The notes: generated by a model from the sequence alone, not told the origin. DNA of 47,300 bases from Verrucomicrobiaceae bacterium UBA2429 (GCA_002343505.1 DDQZ01000106.1:51428-98727); one strand, 5' to 3'; positions 1 through 9,078 are shown, numbered from the stretch's first letter. Program-made: numbers and translations.

Positions 1-49
1 ACCAGATGCCCCGCCGCGCCCTGGATGGCGCTGCCGATCTCCCCGCCTG

Positions 50-460
50 TCACGCTGACGCGCGTTCCTGCGTGTTCGTCGGCAGGAACACCTGGATCAG
101 GCCGCCATCCACCTGCACCTGCATGGACTGCCCCCAATCCACCGGATCAACGAACTCGATCTGGATGTCATTCCCCGCCACCCCGGGATCCACTGCGGTG
201 AAGACCAGGCCCGCGTCAGGCCACGCCGCGCTGGCCGCATCCCCCGCGTCCTGCCCCAGGTGAACCCTCACCACCCCGCCAACCACCTCCACCCGCGTCG
301 GCTCCTCCGGCCCGGCTTTGACGTGCTGGATGCTCAAGCTGTTGCCGGAGGCGCAGAAGACAGCCGCCGCCAGGATCAGAAGGCGGAGAAAAAGGCTGCC
401 TGTGGGGCGAGAGGACACGCAGGAGAAAATGACGCGCCAAGCAGCAATGCCAAGCATCAA
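50..460 (-). CDS. exported hypothetical protein
   Basis: Function unknown; 136 residues. The N-terminus has a hydrophobic stretch at about residues 22-38 (LFLRLLILAAAVFCASG) that looks like a signal peptide or anchor, so the protein is probably exported. The mature part is acidic and beta-rich, with a phrase VAGNDIQIEFVDP near residues 93-105 that resembles short AGNDIxIxFVD segments in large exported or adhesin-like proteins; I do not assign a domain on that basis. A later Met is not available, so the start could be anywhere near residues 1-2. No operon partner is visible: the next gene on this strand, the transposase remnant, lies 138 bases upstream. It may be a truncated piece of a larger repeat protein. 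I am fairly sure it is coding, not sure it is functional. Confidence 0.5.
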   Translation of the reverse strand: MMLGIAAWRVIFSCVSSRPTGSLFLRLLILAAAVFCASGNSLSIQHVKAGPEEPTRVEVVGGVVRVHLGQDAGDAASAAWPDAGLVFTAVDPGVAGNDIQIEFVDPVDWGQSMQVQVDGGLIQVFLPTNTQERASA

Positions 461-521
461 GTGCGGTGCGACGAGCTTGCCTGCAAGGGCATGAAAGACT
501 CAATCAATGAACAGCAACCAC

Positions 522-544
522 CCCTACCCATGCCGCAGACGCGC
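522..544 (+). repeat. short dispersed repeat, copy 1
   Basis: These 23 bases (CCCTACCC followed by TGCCGCAGACGCGC) recur at 39902-39925 with one inserted base and one substitution. Both copies lie in gene-poor DNA beside accessory genes. The function is unknown. Confidence 0.45.
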
Positions 545-598
545 GGCACCAGCGCTTTCGGTAAGGTCAAATGAGTTATTGATTGTGAATGTGTTGCG

Positions 599-1114
599 TT
601 AAGAACGACTACTTTTCGCCTGGCAACTATTCACTATTCGGCACAGAAAATCGAGTTGAAGCTGGCCGTCGGCTTTTCCCGGAATCTGCCCAGCCTTGCG
701 GTAGCTCATCCCGAGCTTAGTCATCAAACGGCGCGTCTGGCTGGGTGAGAGCGTGATGCCGGTGAGTTTGACAATCCGCACACTAGCCTGCTTGGCGCAG
801 CCAACGGGCTCCCGGCGAAAGTCCTTCTCCAGCCCCTCCCAGAACGGTTCAACACTACTGTCAGGACAGTAAGTCCTGTCTTCCACACTGTCTTCCAATG
901 TGGCTTTGAGACCACCGCTGCGGTACTCGCAGGTGTAGTTGGAAACCGTTCGTTGCGACACATCCAGCGACGAAGCGATCATCTTCACGGGGATGCCCGA
1001 AGAACGCATCTTCAAAGCCATCAACTTGCGTCTGAACTTCCGCTTGAGTCCCTCTTCTTCTTGAAGCGCTCCGCCGATATCGGTAATTTCTGAGCTGCTG
1101 AATTCCAATTCCAT
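599..1114 (-). pseudogene. IS630-type transposase remnant (N-terminal part)
   Basis: The 171-residue reading frame matches the N-terminal helix-turn-helix half of IS630-like transposases. A first HTH lies around residues 28-65 (KLMALKMRSSGIPVKMIASSL, then SQRTVSNY), followed by a second winged-helix segment (GITLSPSQTRRLMTKLGMSYRK) and the linker GKAD near residue 146 that normally leads into the catalytic DDE domain. The frame stops about 20 residues after the linker, so the whole DDE catalytic core is missing. Family members are usually about twice this length. No terminal inverted repeats are evident in the flanks. I read it as a dead insertion-sequence fragment; it could still make a DNA-binding peptide. 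Confidence 0.65.
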
Positions 1115-1209
1115 GGCTCAAGGAACAGCGTCTGTCCGCAGACACAAATTCATTGACCTGAAATTATTGATGGCGCGGAGTATAAATATTGCCGACACCC
1201 CGCCAGCCA

Positions 1210-2352
1210 TCATTCCCCGCCCCCCCCACCACGCATCCTCCGCAGCGCATACCATCCGCCGCCAGCTACCTCTGTGATCGGTCGCGCCCCCTCCTTGCGC
1301 CGCGCGCTGTAGCGCCCCCGGTTCGCCTCGAACACCGCCTCCACAAACTCCTTCCCACCCAGCACCAACCCCTCTGAAAAATAGCGCACCCGCAGCCGCA
1401 CCAGCTCGCCCGCCGTCAGCTTGCCTTTCTCCTTGAGCACCGCCCGTGCTTCCTCCGCCGTCACTCCCCGGCGCACCACGTTCTCATTCTGCGCGTCTTT
1501 GACCTCTACACCTGAGCTGAACAACAGGCACCGGTAAGCCTCCGCTCCCCCCTGCTTTTCCCATCCATCCACAGGCCTGCCAGTCACCTTCGCCAACCCC
1601 CTCCGCGCCCGCTGGCTGCCGCCCATCGCCTCCCCGTAGCCGCACCAGCGGTAGTCCTTCGGGTCCTCCACCAGCCCCGCGCGCACCGGGTTCAGATCAA
1701 TGTAAGCCGCCATCGTGTGCAGCGGCTCGCCTTTGCCCTCGACCAGCACGCTCTTGAACCGGTCCATCCACAAAGTGCCCTTGCGCCCCCGGCGCTTGTT
1801 GAACCAGCGGCTGAAGCGCTCTTTGACCTCCTTCACATACAGCGACAGATCGCAGAACCGCCGCTTGATCCGCTCCAGCTTAGCCTCCACCAGCGCATCC
1901 ATGCCCAGACGCCGCAGCTCCCCGATCTCCTGGCGCAGCAGACCGATGAATTCCTTGCTGTAGAGCAACCGCAAATGCTCAAAGAGCCGCTCCTCCCCCT
2001 CCGCCCCGGCGAACCGCTCCAGCCAAATCTCCCGCTTCGGCACCTCAATCAGAGCGTGAAAGTGATTGCCCATCACACAATACGTGACGAGCCGCACGCC
2101 GCAAAACTCGCTCATTTTCCACAGCAGGCGCTTGAGCGCCTCCTTCTCCACGTCATCGAAGAAGACCTCGCCGCCGCAGGTGCGGGACATGGCATGGTAA
2201 GTGTTCGTCTCAAAAACCTCGCGCCCCAGGATGCGCCTGCGCCCGCCAGACCAGGAACGCGCGGCAGGGTAGGGAGCCGTCTTGGCATTGACTCCAACGA
2301 GCTGCTTTTCGAGGTCGTCGGACTGTGATTCAGTGGCTTGAGTGGGATTCAT
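1210..2352 (-). CDS. REP-associated tyrosine transposase (RAYT, Y1_Tnp family)
   Basis: Single-strand DNA transposase-like nuclease of the HUH/Y1 superfamily, the type that processes REP palindromes. The N-terminal domain shows NTYHAMSR (strand 1), the HUH motif in MGNHFHALIEVP, and the family signatures GTLWMDRFKSVLVEG and YIDLNPVRAGLVEDPKDYRWCGYGEA, which holds the expected catalytic Tyr region. A C-terminal extension of about 130 residues ends in a basic, Gly-rich tail. I chose the ATG at 2352 (MNPTQATESQ); the frame is open 13 codons further upstream. At about 380 residues it is longer than minimal RAYTs and belongs with the long forms. It stands alone, without a clear REP pair at its borders, but GTAG-headed hairpins occur elsewhere in the window (39229-39250). 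Probably functional. Confidence 0.85.
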   Translation of the reverse strand: MNPTQATESQSDDLEKQLVGVNAKTAPYPAARSWSGGRRRILGREVFETNTYHAMSRTCGGEVFFDDVEKEALKRLLWKMSEFCGVRLVTYCVMGNHFHALIEVPKREIWLERFAGAEGEERLFEHLRLLYSKEFIGLLRQEIGELRRLGMDALVEAKLERIKRRFCDLSLYVKEVKERFSRWFNKRRGRKGTLWMDRFKSVLVEGKGEPLHTMAAYIDLNPVRAGLVEDPKDYRWCGYGEAMGGSQRARRGLAKVTGRPVDGWEKQGGAEAYRCLLFSSGVEVKDAQNENVVRRGVTAEEARAVLKEKGKLTAGELVRLRVRYFSEGLVLGGKEFVEAVFEANRGRYSARRKEGARPITEVAGGGWYALRRMRGGGGGE

Positions 2353-2570
2353 AATGCGAAAATGGAGCCGAATTGCGAATCGCACAATCACTTTTTGCCT
2401 GGCATCTTTTTTTTTATTACAGCGAAGCCACCTTCACCGCCGCTCAGAAACACCGTGGCCTACCAAGCTGACCCTTTTGGCCCTCTCGCCATCTTGTGAA
2501 CAAAATCTCCAACTCAACTCTTTTTCCGCTTGCAAGAATGCTCAGTCCATCTGGCAACTGTTTAGACTTT

Positions 2571-3020
2571 TTACTTCATGAGTTGTAATGAATCAATAAT
2601 AATCCCAATTTCATCGACGTTATTTTCCGATCTCTTGAGTATGTTTGATATGATATTTATCAACTCATGATCACGCAATAGTTCAATGCCAATAGACAGA
2701 TCGCAAAACGGACTGATTATTATCTTTTTATAGGATATAATATTATTATCAATTTGTTTTGAAGTGACATCGGCAAGAAGAAAAACGACCTCTTCGGATG
2801 GCAGCTCAATTCTGAAACCAAACGAACCGCCATCGCGAAAGCTAATTCGCCGCAGTTTAATTTTTTCATTTTCGAGCACTTTTGTCAAAGTTAATGATTT
2901 TAACAATTTATTTCGAGTCACCAATTGCCATGATGCCATTACATCACTTGACTTGACCTGCGCAACCCCGTCAAAAAATAATGATTTAAAAATAACAATA
3001 GCCAAGATAAGTTTTTTCAT
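2571..3020 (-). CDS. AT-rich exported hypothetical protein
   Basis: A 149-residue protein that I do not recognise. It opens with a typical Sec signal (MKKLILAIVIFKSLFFDGVAQ), so it is likely periplasmic or secreted. The rest is a soluble mixed alpha/beta sequence rich in Ile, Leu, Lys and Asn, with no Cys and no obvious catalytic motif. Base composition is very different from its neighbours: bases 2701-2760 hold 13 G/C of 60, against a GC-rich background everywhere else. That, and the position beside a transposase remnant and a RAYT, indicate recent transfer. The flanks hold no tRNA or integrase. No partner gene is adjacent. I am confident it is a coding sequence because the signal peptide and codon-phase composition fit, but its role is unknown. 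Confidence 0.65.
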   Translation of the reverse strand: MKKLILAIVIFKSLFFDGVAQVKSSDVMASWQLVTRNKLLKSLTLTKVLENEKIKLRRISFRDGGSFGFRIELPSEEVVFLLADVTSKQIDNNIISYKKIIISPFCDLSIGIELLRDHELINIISNILKRSENNVDEIGIIIDSLQLMK

Positions 3021-3413
3021 TTCAAAAAGCTCATTGTGTTTTGCTTGGACATGAGATTTAAAGCCGGGCGACTGCCGCCGGCTAAATTGTCAGGATCAGT
3101 CGGGAAACGGGGTCAGTGTGCAACTGCTTGACGGAAGTGCGGTGTTTACGGGGTGTCGTCATCGGTTTCTCCAGGAAGTGTTTCATTGTTTCGGGTTCCC
3201 TGCCTTAGCGCGCGCATTTTGTCCAGTCGCCTCAACTGCTGGCTCATGTTTGCCGCAGGGATCATTCGTAGTTTGGCTGCCACTCCTTTCTGCGATGTCC
3301 GTGACGAACAGAGCCATTCCTGACGAACTTGTCAGGCGAATGATGACAATGCGGTGACGGCTCATCCTTCATTGAACGGCGCTTTTGCAGTCTGTGGCCG
3401 CATGGTCACGGGT
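3021..3413. other. gene-poor stretch
   Basis: About 390 bases between the AT-rich gene and the ABC transporter. On the minus strand there are two short frames overlapping by ATGA (3183-3365, 60 residues, and 3082-3186, 34 residues). Neither resembles a known protein, so I do not call them genes. No promoter or terminator stands out. Confidence 0.4.
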
Positions 3414-6400
3414 TTAGACGCGTGTGAGCTGCCGGCGGAGGGAGACTTCGACGCAGGTGATGATGAAGCCGAGGGTGAGCAGGATGACCATGCTGTTGAT
3501 CCACAGGGTCTTGAAGGGCGTGCCAAAGTAGGTTTTGGAGGTGCCGAAGAAGACGTTGGGGCTGGCTTTGCGCCGGTAGTCGGTGCGCTCCATCTCGGCT
3601 TTGGTGACGAGGTCGAGCACTTTGCGGTTCACATAGATCTCCTCGGCGCTGGTGCCGTCCTGCTGCTCCAGCGCCTCCTTCAAAAGCTCGGGGGTGAGGC
3701 GGCCGCGCAGAGTGGCATCCCAGATGCGGGCGAGCATTTTCGCGGCGGCGTCGCTGTCCTTCGCATACAAGCCGGAGACGACGGCGAGGCCCTGCTTGGC
3801 GGCGTCGAGCTCTTTTTGCTGGTCGTTGGTGAGCTTGATCTCGGGCGGGATGCTGACGAGATCCTGGATGCGCTCCTCCAGCGTGTCCTGCGCGTGTGTC
3901 AGAGGGTTGAGCTTGGCCTGGGAGATGAGCATGCCCTCGTAGCTCCAGCGCAGGGGCATGAACTGGCAGATGAAGGGCACCTTGAGCTTGGTCTTGGTCT
4001 CCTCCTCATAAATGCCGGCCTTCACCAGCCAGGGCTGGAGGGAGTAGATGAGATCCAGGTTGCGGTTCATTTCCTCGTATTTGATGAGGGCGCCACCGAG
4101 GATGATTTGCGGAATGAGCAGAAGCGGTATGGCATTGATGGCGGTGCGGCTGTCGCCCACGAAGCTGGAGATGAGCAGTCCAAGGCAGGCGCCAGTCAGC
4201 GCGGTGACAAACATCCACCAGAGATGGGTGAAAAACATGTCGCGGATCTCCAGCACCCAGTTGCCGATGAAAAGATAGATCACACATTGCGCAAGGGCGA
4301 AGGCACTCAGGGAGAGGATCTTGCCCAGGAGGTAATAAAAAGTGCGCAGGTTGTGGTTGCGTTCGCGGCTGAGCAGATGGCGGTCGCGGATGATCTCGTC
4401 GGCGCTGTTGGTGAGGCCGAGGAACATGGCCACCACGAGGCTCATGAAGAGGTAGGTGGGGATGTGAAAGGCGGTGGCGAAGGTGTAGGCGTCCTCCTCG
4501 CTGTATTTGAGGACGCTGGAGATGAGGAAGGCCAGCAGGGGGGCCTCGAGCAGGGTGGTGAGCAGGTTGGTGCGGTTGCGCAGCTTCGAGAGGAAGGCGC
4601 GCTTGAGCATGGTGTAGAAGAGGATGCTTTCCTCCCGCACGGTGTGCTTCGGCGGCTTGGGCATGGCGCGGCCGCGCGAGCCGCTCTGGGTGTCCTCGCG
4701 CGGGCGGGCGATGAGGTTGGTGCTGCCGGGGGCGGCCTGGGCTTTGGCCATGCTTTCGAGCAGCAGGTGGCTTTGATAACGGTCGCGCCAGAAATTGGGC
4801 GGGAAGCGGCGCGCGGCCACTAGATGGCCGTCGGCGCTTCGCTCCTGGATGATGTCTCCGCTGATGTCGCGCAGGGGTGTCTCGAGCACGTCGAAGACGA
4901 AGTCGGGCGTGAGGTTGGCGGGCATGGCGGCGCCGGGCTGGCCGGTCTCGTCATTGTAGGCGCGCCAGAAGTATTCGAGCATGGCCTGCGGGGTGCCGAA
5001 GAAGGCCATCTTGCCGCCCTTGTCGAGCAGGAGGGCCTTGTCGAACATCTGCAGGAGCTTCATGCTCGGCTGGTGGATGGAGCAGAGCACGAGCTTGTTG
5101 CGGGCGAGGCTGCGGATGATTTCCAGCACATGCTCGCTGTCCTTCGAGGAGAGGCCGGAGGTGGGCTCGTCGAAGAGGTAGATGTCGGAGATGCCGATCA
5201 TGTCGAGGCCGGCGTTGAGGCGCTTGCGCTCGCCGCCGGAGAGGAATTTCTGCTGCGGGGTGCCGGCCAGCCGTTTGCGCATGTCGGCCAGGCCGAGTTC
5301 GGCGAGCTTGGCTTCGACGCGCTTGCGGCGCTCCTCGGTTTTCAGGTGCGGGCAGCGCACGGCGACGGAGAAGTCCAGGTTTTCCTGCACCTTGAGCAGG
5401 GGGTCGAAGGCATCGTCCTGCGGGATGTAGGCGATGTAGGGGGTAAGGTTCGGCAGGTTTTGATACAGCGAGAGGCCGTTCATCAGGATGTCGCCGCCAC
5501 GGGTGCGGAGCTGGCCGCCGAGGGCGCGCAGGAGGGTGCTTTTCCCGCAGCCGCTGGGGCCCATGACGCAGATCATCTCGCCGCGCCGCGCGCTGAAGCT
5601 GATGCCGTCGAGCGCGGTGTCCTTGCTGTCGAAGCGGTGCGCCAGCTCGCGCACCTCCATCTGGCGGATGGTGTTTTTTTCCTCCTCGATGATGCGGTCG
5701 GCGAAGTGGCAGCGCAGGAACTGGCCCTCGCCGAGGGTGATGGTGTCGCCGTCGCTGAGGGAGATGCGGTCGCGCACGGGCACCTGGCCGACGTAGATGG
5801 GGCGGGAGGCGCGCAGCAGCTCGAGAGTGCCGGTTTTCTGCGCGTAGTTGCACTCGATGCGCAGGAGGATCTCGCCCTCGGTGTCGTCGGAGAGCAGAAT
5901 GTCGCCCTCGTCGAGCAGCTCGGGGTTGTTGGAGACGAGGTAGGTGTTCCGGCTGCCTTCGAGCCGGAACTGGCCGCCGAACTCCTGGGCGCGGACGCGC
6001 AGGTCGCGCAGGGAGATTTCGATCTCGCCGTGGGCGATGATGCTGTCCTCGATGGATGCCTCGACGCGGGTGCCTTCCTTCAAGAGCACGCCGTTGAGGG
6101 TGGCGTCGGTGTTGCGGAGGGCCTCGATGCTGACGCCGAGGCCGAAGCTGACGCGCAGGTTCGTGCCGCGCGCGCGCTGCGGGGCGATCTCGGCATCACC
6201 TGTTTCGGTCAGAGTGAGGTAGAGCTGCGCGCCGGTGACGGTCTTTTTGGCGCTGAAGTAGGAGGCGAGGTCGTTGTAGTCGAGCGTCACGTCCTCCAGC
6301 ACCACACGCTCGGCAGGGTAGAGGCGGGAAAACTCGCCGGGTGGCAGGCGGCGGCTGCGCACAAGCACGGGAATGGCTCCGGTGTTTTTCAGCAGCAAGA

Positions 6401-7067
6401 GGTTTTGATAGCGGAACGCCATCACCGAGCAGTCGGTGGAAAGCGTGCGCAGCAGCACATCGCAGCCCCCGCCGGAGCCGATGCGCAGGGTTTCCAGAGG
6501 CTGGCCGGTCTTGCCGCTGAACTCCTCGTCCTGGGGTTTGTCCCCCGAGTTGAGCTGATAGACGATGTCTATGGCCTGGGCGGCGATGCCCAGGTTCGTC
6601 ATGAAGAGATAAAACTCGACCATCATGCGCTGGTCGGTCAGCGAGCGGGAGATGAGCAGGTAGAGCTGGACGCAGAGCAGGATTTTCTGCTCCAGGGTCA
6701 GCTCCTCGGCGAGTTCGCTGGCGCGCTTGGACAGGTCCTGCGGCTCCTGGAGCGCCTCGAAATAAAGCCGGCGCAGGTCGGCGTAGAGCGTGCCGCTGTA
6801 ATCGTAGCGCAGGTAGCCGAGCGAGGACTCGATCTCATCCTCCTGCACCGCGCCATCCAGTTTCGAAAATCCGGCGAAGACCTCGATGAGCACGGGCAGC
6901 ATGGAATTGCCGTCGCGCGAGGCGAGCACGGGCGCGCCGTCTTCCTCGGCGAACCAGCGCCGCCACCACCAAAGCGGGGAGAGCCTCCGCATGAGGCCCG
7001 CAGGTTCCCGCGCCTGCGACTCAGGCCGCCTGGAGAGGCTGGGGCGGGACATTTGTGAGGTGCTCAT
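3414..7067 (-). CDS. large ABC transporter, ATPase fused to ABC-2/ABCG-type permease
   Basis: A 1217-residue ABCG-like half-transporter with long N-terminal additions; the substrate is unknown. Residues about 50-180 are a helical domain resembling TerB-like domains (VLIEVFAGFSKLDGAVQEDE). Residues about 190-480 contain beta-rich, FHA-like segments (IGSGGGCDVLLR; ISLSDGDTITLGEGQFLRCHF). The ATPase follows: Walker A GPSGCGKST near residue 505, signature LSGGERKR near 607, Walker B YLFDEPTSGL near 630, and the H-loop in CSIHQPS. The membrane domain starts near residue 840 and has about six helices, with a soluble loop of about 150 residues before the last one. The soluble N-terminal half probably senses or docks a partner. 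It is monocistronic and is followed by gene-poor DNA. The translated ABC-2 architecture is clear; the labels for the N-terminal domains are tentative. Confidence 0.85.
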   Translation of the reverse strand: MSTSQMSRPSLSRRPESQAREPAGLMRRLSPLWWWRRWFAEEDGAPVLASRDGNSMLPVLIEVFAGFSKLDGAVQEDEIESSLGYLRYDYSGTLYADLRRLYFEALQEPQDLSKRASELAEELTLEQKILLCVQLYLLISRSLTDQRMMVEFYLFMTNLGIAAQAIDIVYQLNSGDKPQDEEFSGKTGQPLETLRIGSGGGCDVLLRTLSTDCSVMAFRYQNLLLLKNTGAIPVLVRSRRLPPGEFSRLYPAERVVLEDVTLDYNDLASYFSAKKTVTGAQLYLTLTETGDAEIAPQRARGTNLRVSFGLGVSIEALRNTDATLNGVLLKEGTRVEASIEDSIIAHGEIEISLRDLRVRAQEFGGQFRLEGSRNTYLVSNNPELLDEGDILLSDDTEGEILLRIECNYAQKTGTLELLRASRPIYVGQVPVRDRISLSDGDTITLGEGQFLRCHFADRIIEEEKNTIRQMEVRELAHRFDSKDTALDGISFSARRGEMICVMGPSGCGKSTLLRALGGQLRTRGGDILMNGLSLYQNLPNLTPYIAYIPQDDAFDPLLKVQENLDFSVAVRCPHLKTEERRKRVEAKLAELGLADMRKRLAGTPQQKFLSGGERKRLNAGLDMIGISDIYLFDEPTSGLSSKDSEHVLEIIRSLARNKLVLCSIHQPSMKLLQMFDKALLLDKGGKMAFFGTPQAMLEYFWRAYNDETGQPGAAMPANLTPDFVFDVLETPLRDISGDIIQERSADGHLVAARRFPPNFWRDRYQSHLLLESMAKAQAAPGSTNLIARPREDTQSGSRGRAMPKPPKHTVREESILFYTMLKRAFLSKLRNRTNLLTTLLEAPLLAFLISSVLKYSEEDAYTFATAFHIPTYLFMSLVVAMFLGLTNSADEIIRDRHLLSRERNHNLRTFYYLLGKILSLSAFALAQCVIYLFIGNWVLEIRDMFFTHLWWMFVTALTGACLGLLISSFVGDSRTAINAIPLLLIPQIILGGALIKYEEMNRNLDLIYSLQPWLVKAGIYEEETKTKLKVPFICQFMPLRWSYEGMLISQAKLNPLTHAQDTLEERIQDLVSIPPEIKLTNDQQKELDAAKQGLAVVSGLYAKDSDAAAKMLARIWDATLRGRLTPELLKEALEQQDGTSAEEIYVNRKVLDLVTKAEMERTDYRRKASPNVFFGTSKTYFGTPFKTLWINSMVILLTLGFIITCVEVSLRRQLTRV

Positions 7068-7238
7068 GCGGTGGGAAATCCGAAACTCGAAGCTCGAATT
7101 TTTCGGCGCGCAGCCATCGGCGCTGGGCTTCGAGGTTTCAAGTTTCAGCTTGGGAGTTTTATCGAGCCGGCATGGGAAGGATGAATTTCAAAATTCAGGT
7201 TGGTCAAAGCGCGGTGTTTTTGATTCAATGCCGCCGCC

Positions 7239-7481
7239 ATGCTCCTGAATGCCGCCATCCCCGTCCTGTGCATCCTCTGGGTGCTGCTCTGTCTGCGCTT
7301 CTACACGCTGATCAGCCACGAGAATGTCTGGCAGCGGCGCTTCATCGCCATCGGCGCCGGACTTGGCGCGGGCTTGATTTATCTGCTCGGCTCCATGCTG
7401 ATGCCCTGGCTGAAAATGCCTGACAACCCCCTGGAGGCGCCCGTCAAACAATCGGAAAACGTGCGTGTGAAAGGCAAATAG
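7239..7481 (+). CDS. small two-helix membrane protein
   Basis: An 80-residue protein with two predicted membrane helices (about residues 4-20 and 37-57) and a charged tail (PVKQSENVRVKGK). I do not recognise the family. It lies 93 bases upstream of secG on the same strand, which suggests co-expression with the Sec translocon gene, but there is no direct evidence of a role in secretion. The start ATG at 7239 is the first in the frame and leaves a normal length. The upstream gap to the divergent ABC transporter (7068-7238) contains TTCGA/TCGAA-rich sequence similar in style to the dispersed repeats elsewhere in the window. Coding status is likely because of the hydrophobicity pattern and position. 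Confidence 0.6.
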   Translation: MLLNAAIPVLCILWVLLCLRFYTLISHENVWQRRFIAIGAGLGAGLIYLLGSMLMPWLKMPDNPLEAPVKQSENVRVKGK

Positions 7482-7574
7482 ACCCGCCTCGCGCGGGCGG
7501 CGGGCGCGTGTCTTTCACGCGCGTCCAGAAGCAGCTTGCCAAAGGGGGAAGTGCCCTCATAGTGAGCGCCCCTT

Positions 7575-8189
7575 ATGGACATTGTTATCGGCATTCTCAT
7601 GGTGGTCGAAGTTCTCGTCTGCCTCCTTCTCATCCTCATCGTTCTCATGCAGCGCCCCCGCCAGGAGGGGCTGGGAGCCTCGTTCGGCGGTGACATGATG
7701 TCGCAGATCGCCGGCGCGCAGACGACGAACGTGCTGCAGAGGTTCACGGTTTATCTGGCCATCATCCTTTTCGTTCTCACTCTCGGCCTTTCCATGCTCA
7801 CCGCCCGCCAGCAGACAGCCAGGGCAAACGCCAAAATCTTCGATGCGCCGCCGCCTCCCGCGCCGGTCGAGGCTCCCAAGCCTGTGGAAAGCCCGGCTCC
7901 GGCTGCCGCAGGCGATGCCGCCCCAAAAGCCGGTGAAAAATCCGCCGCCCCGGCCAAGGATGAAACCGCGCCAGCCAAGAAGGACGAGGCGAATCCCCCG
8001 GCTCCGCCTGCCGGCGCGCCGAATCCGCCTGCGGAGGCGAAAAGCGCTCCTGCCACTCCCCAGGCTGCCGAACCCGCTCCCCAAGCCGCAACTCCAGCGA
8101 TGAAAGAGCCCGCCGAGCCAGCTCCTCCCGCTCCTCCCGCAGCCGCTGACAAACCCGCCGCGGAGCCTGCCGCTCCCAAGTCCAACTGA
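7575..8189 (+). CDS. secG: preprotein translocase subunit SecG with long Pro/Ala tail
   Basis: Inner-membrane subunit of the SecYEG translocon, assisting SecA-driven export. The canonical part is residues 1-78: first membrane helix about 4-25 (IGILMVVEVLVCLLLILIVL), the cytoplasmic loop QRPRQEGLGASFGG that is diagnostic for SecG, and a second helix about 55-77. Most SecG proteins end soon after this. Here about 120 more residues follow, almost entirely Pro, Ala, Lys and Glu (repeated PAPPA, AEP and AAPK phrases). This is a low-complexity linker-like tail that would lie on the side of the C-terminus. The start ATG at 7575 is fixed by the hydrophobic N-terminus. It precedes the M23 peptidase gene by 29 bases, so the two may share a transcript. 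Confidence 0.9.
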   Translation: MDIVIGILMVVEVLVCLLLILIVLMQRPRQEGLGASFGGDMMSQIAGAQTTNVLQRFTVYLAIILFVLTLGLSMLTARQQTARANAKIFDAPPPPAPVEAPKPVESPAPAAAGDAAPKAGEKSAAPAKDETAPAKKDEANPPAPPAGAPNPPAEAKSAPATPQAAEPAPQAATPAMKEPAEPAPPAPPAAADKPAAEPAAPKSN

Positions 8190-8218
8190 GGCCGCGCGGT
8201 TTCACCATATTAATTCCC

Positions 8219-9052
8219 ATGTCCGGCGGCAAGGCAGCACCCATCGCCCGGCGCAGCCTCTTTGCCGCCGCCGTTCTTGCCTTGTCGGGTTTCCTGCAAG
8301 TCTCGGCGCAGTCCTCCGGCCAGGTGCGCTGCCAGCTTGCGGATGGGTTTGATTTCCCCGTGGGCAAGCCGAACGCGGACGGCTATTACAAATCGCGGGG
8401 CTACTGGCCCAACGGTCATCTTGGCGAGGATTGGAACCACCGCAGCGGCGGCAACAACGACCTCGGCCATCCCATTTACTCCTGCGCGCGGGGCGTGGTG
8501 GTCATCTCCGAGGATGTGCGCGCCGGCTGGGGGAACTGCGTGATTGTGCGTCATGCCTACCGCGATGCCACGGGCAAGATCGCCATGGTGGACAGCCTTT
8601 ACGCCCACCTGCTTCAACGCGGTGTGAAAGTGGGGCAGGTGGTGGAAAAAGGCCAGCTCGTCGGCACGATGGGCGGGAACAACGGCATGTATTATGTGCA
8701 TCTCCACTTCGAGATGCGCAAAAACCTCCGCATCGGCATGAACCGCTCCCAGTTCGCCAGGGACAACAGCAACTACTACAGCCCGACGGACTTCATCAAC
8801 AAGCACCGCACTCTGCCGACCAGCTTTCAGAAGTATCCGATACCCCTTGGCTATTTCGCGCCTTACGGTCGTTCGCAGGCGGACATGCGCCCTGACGACG
8901 GGGCCGTCATCCAAGTGCCGACCCTTCCTGGAGGCGCGTCAAAAATCCTGCCCGAAAGCGGGCCTTCCGCCGATGACGAGGACTTCTGGTCGAAATTGCG
9001 CAACCGTTTGAAGCAAGGCAAGGTGACCAACGGACTCGACGAACAGCGTTGA
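8219..9052 (+). CDS. exported M23-family (LytM-like) metallopeptidase
   Basis: Likely periplasmic peptidoglycan endopeptidase or a LytM-type regulator. A signal peptide covers about residues 1-30 (ARRSLFAAAVLALSGFLQVSA). The zinc site of the M23 fold is present: HLGED gives His67 and Asp71, YAHL gives His130, and the HxH motif YVHLHFEM gives His161 and His163. All metal ligands are therefore intact and enzymatic activity is expected. The C-terminal 60 residues are a charged, Pro-rich tail without a known domain. At 277 residues it is a simple single-domain member with no coiled coil of the EnvC type and no LysM. It follows secG closely and is convergent with the sulfatase, whose stop lies 26 bases away. 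Confidence 0.85.
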   Translation: MSGGKAAPIARRSLFAAAVLALSGFLQVSAQSSGQVRCQLADGFDFPVGKPNADGYYKSRGYWPNGHLGEDWNHRSGGNNDLGHPIYSCARGVVVISEDVRAGWGNCVIVRHAYRDATGKIAMVDSLYAHLLQRGVKVGQVVEKGQLVGTMGGNNGMYYVHLHFEMRKNLRIGMNRSQFARDNSNYYSPTDFINKHRTLPTSFQKYPIPLGYFAPYGRSQADMRPDDGAVIQVPTLPGGASKILPESGPSADDEDFWSKLRNRLKQGKVTNGLDEQR

Positions 9053-9078
9053 GCCTGAAGAGGGCGGACGCGGCCGCG

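Noticed and set aside
3082..3365. Two small minus-strand frames overlapping by ATGA
   Set aside because: Coupled layout is suggestive, but neither peptide has homology I recognise or a ribosome site; kept only as a note.
3354..4823. Plus-strand open frame of 489 codons
   Set aside because: Antisense to the permease part of the same transporter; no recognisable domain.
4824..7058. Long plus-strand open frame of 744 codons
   Set aside because: It is the mirror of the ABC transporter; composition is Ala/Gly/Val/Glu-rich without motifs, as expected from GC-rich antisense.
7081..7160. TCGAA/TTCGA-rich stretch upstream of the small membrane protein gene
   Set aside because: Similar vocabulary to the ATTCG elements, but the block order does not match, so I did not call a copy.
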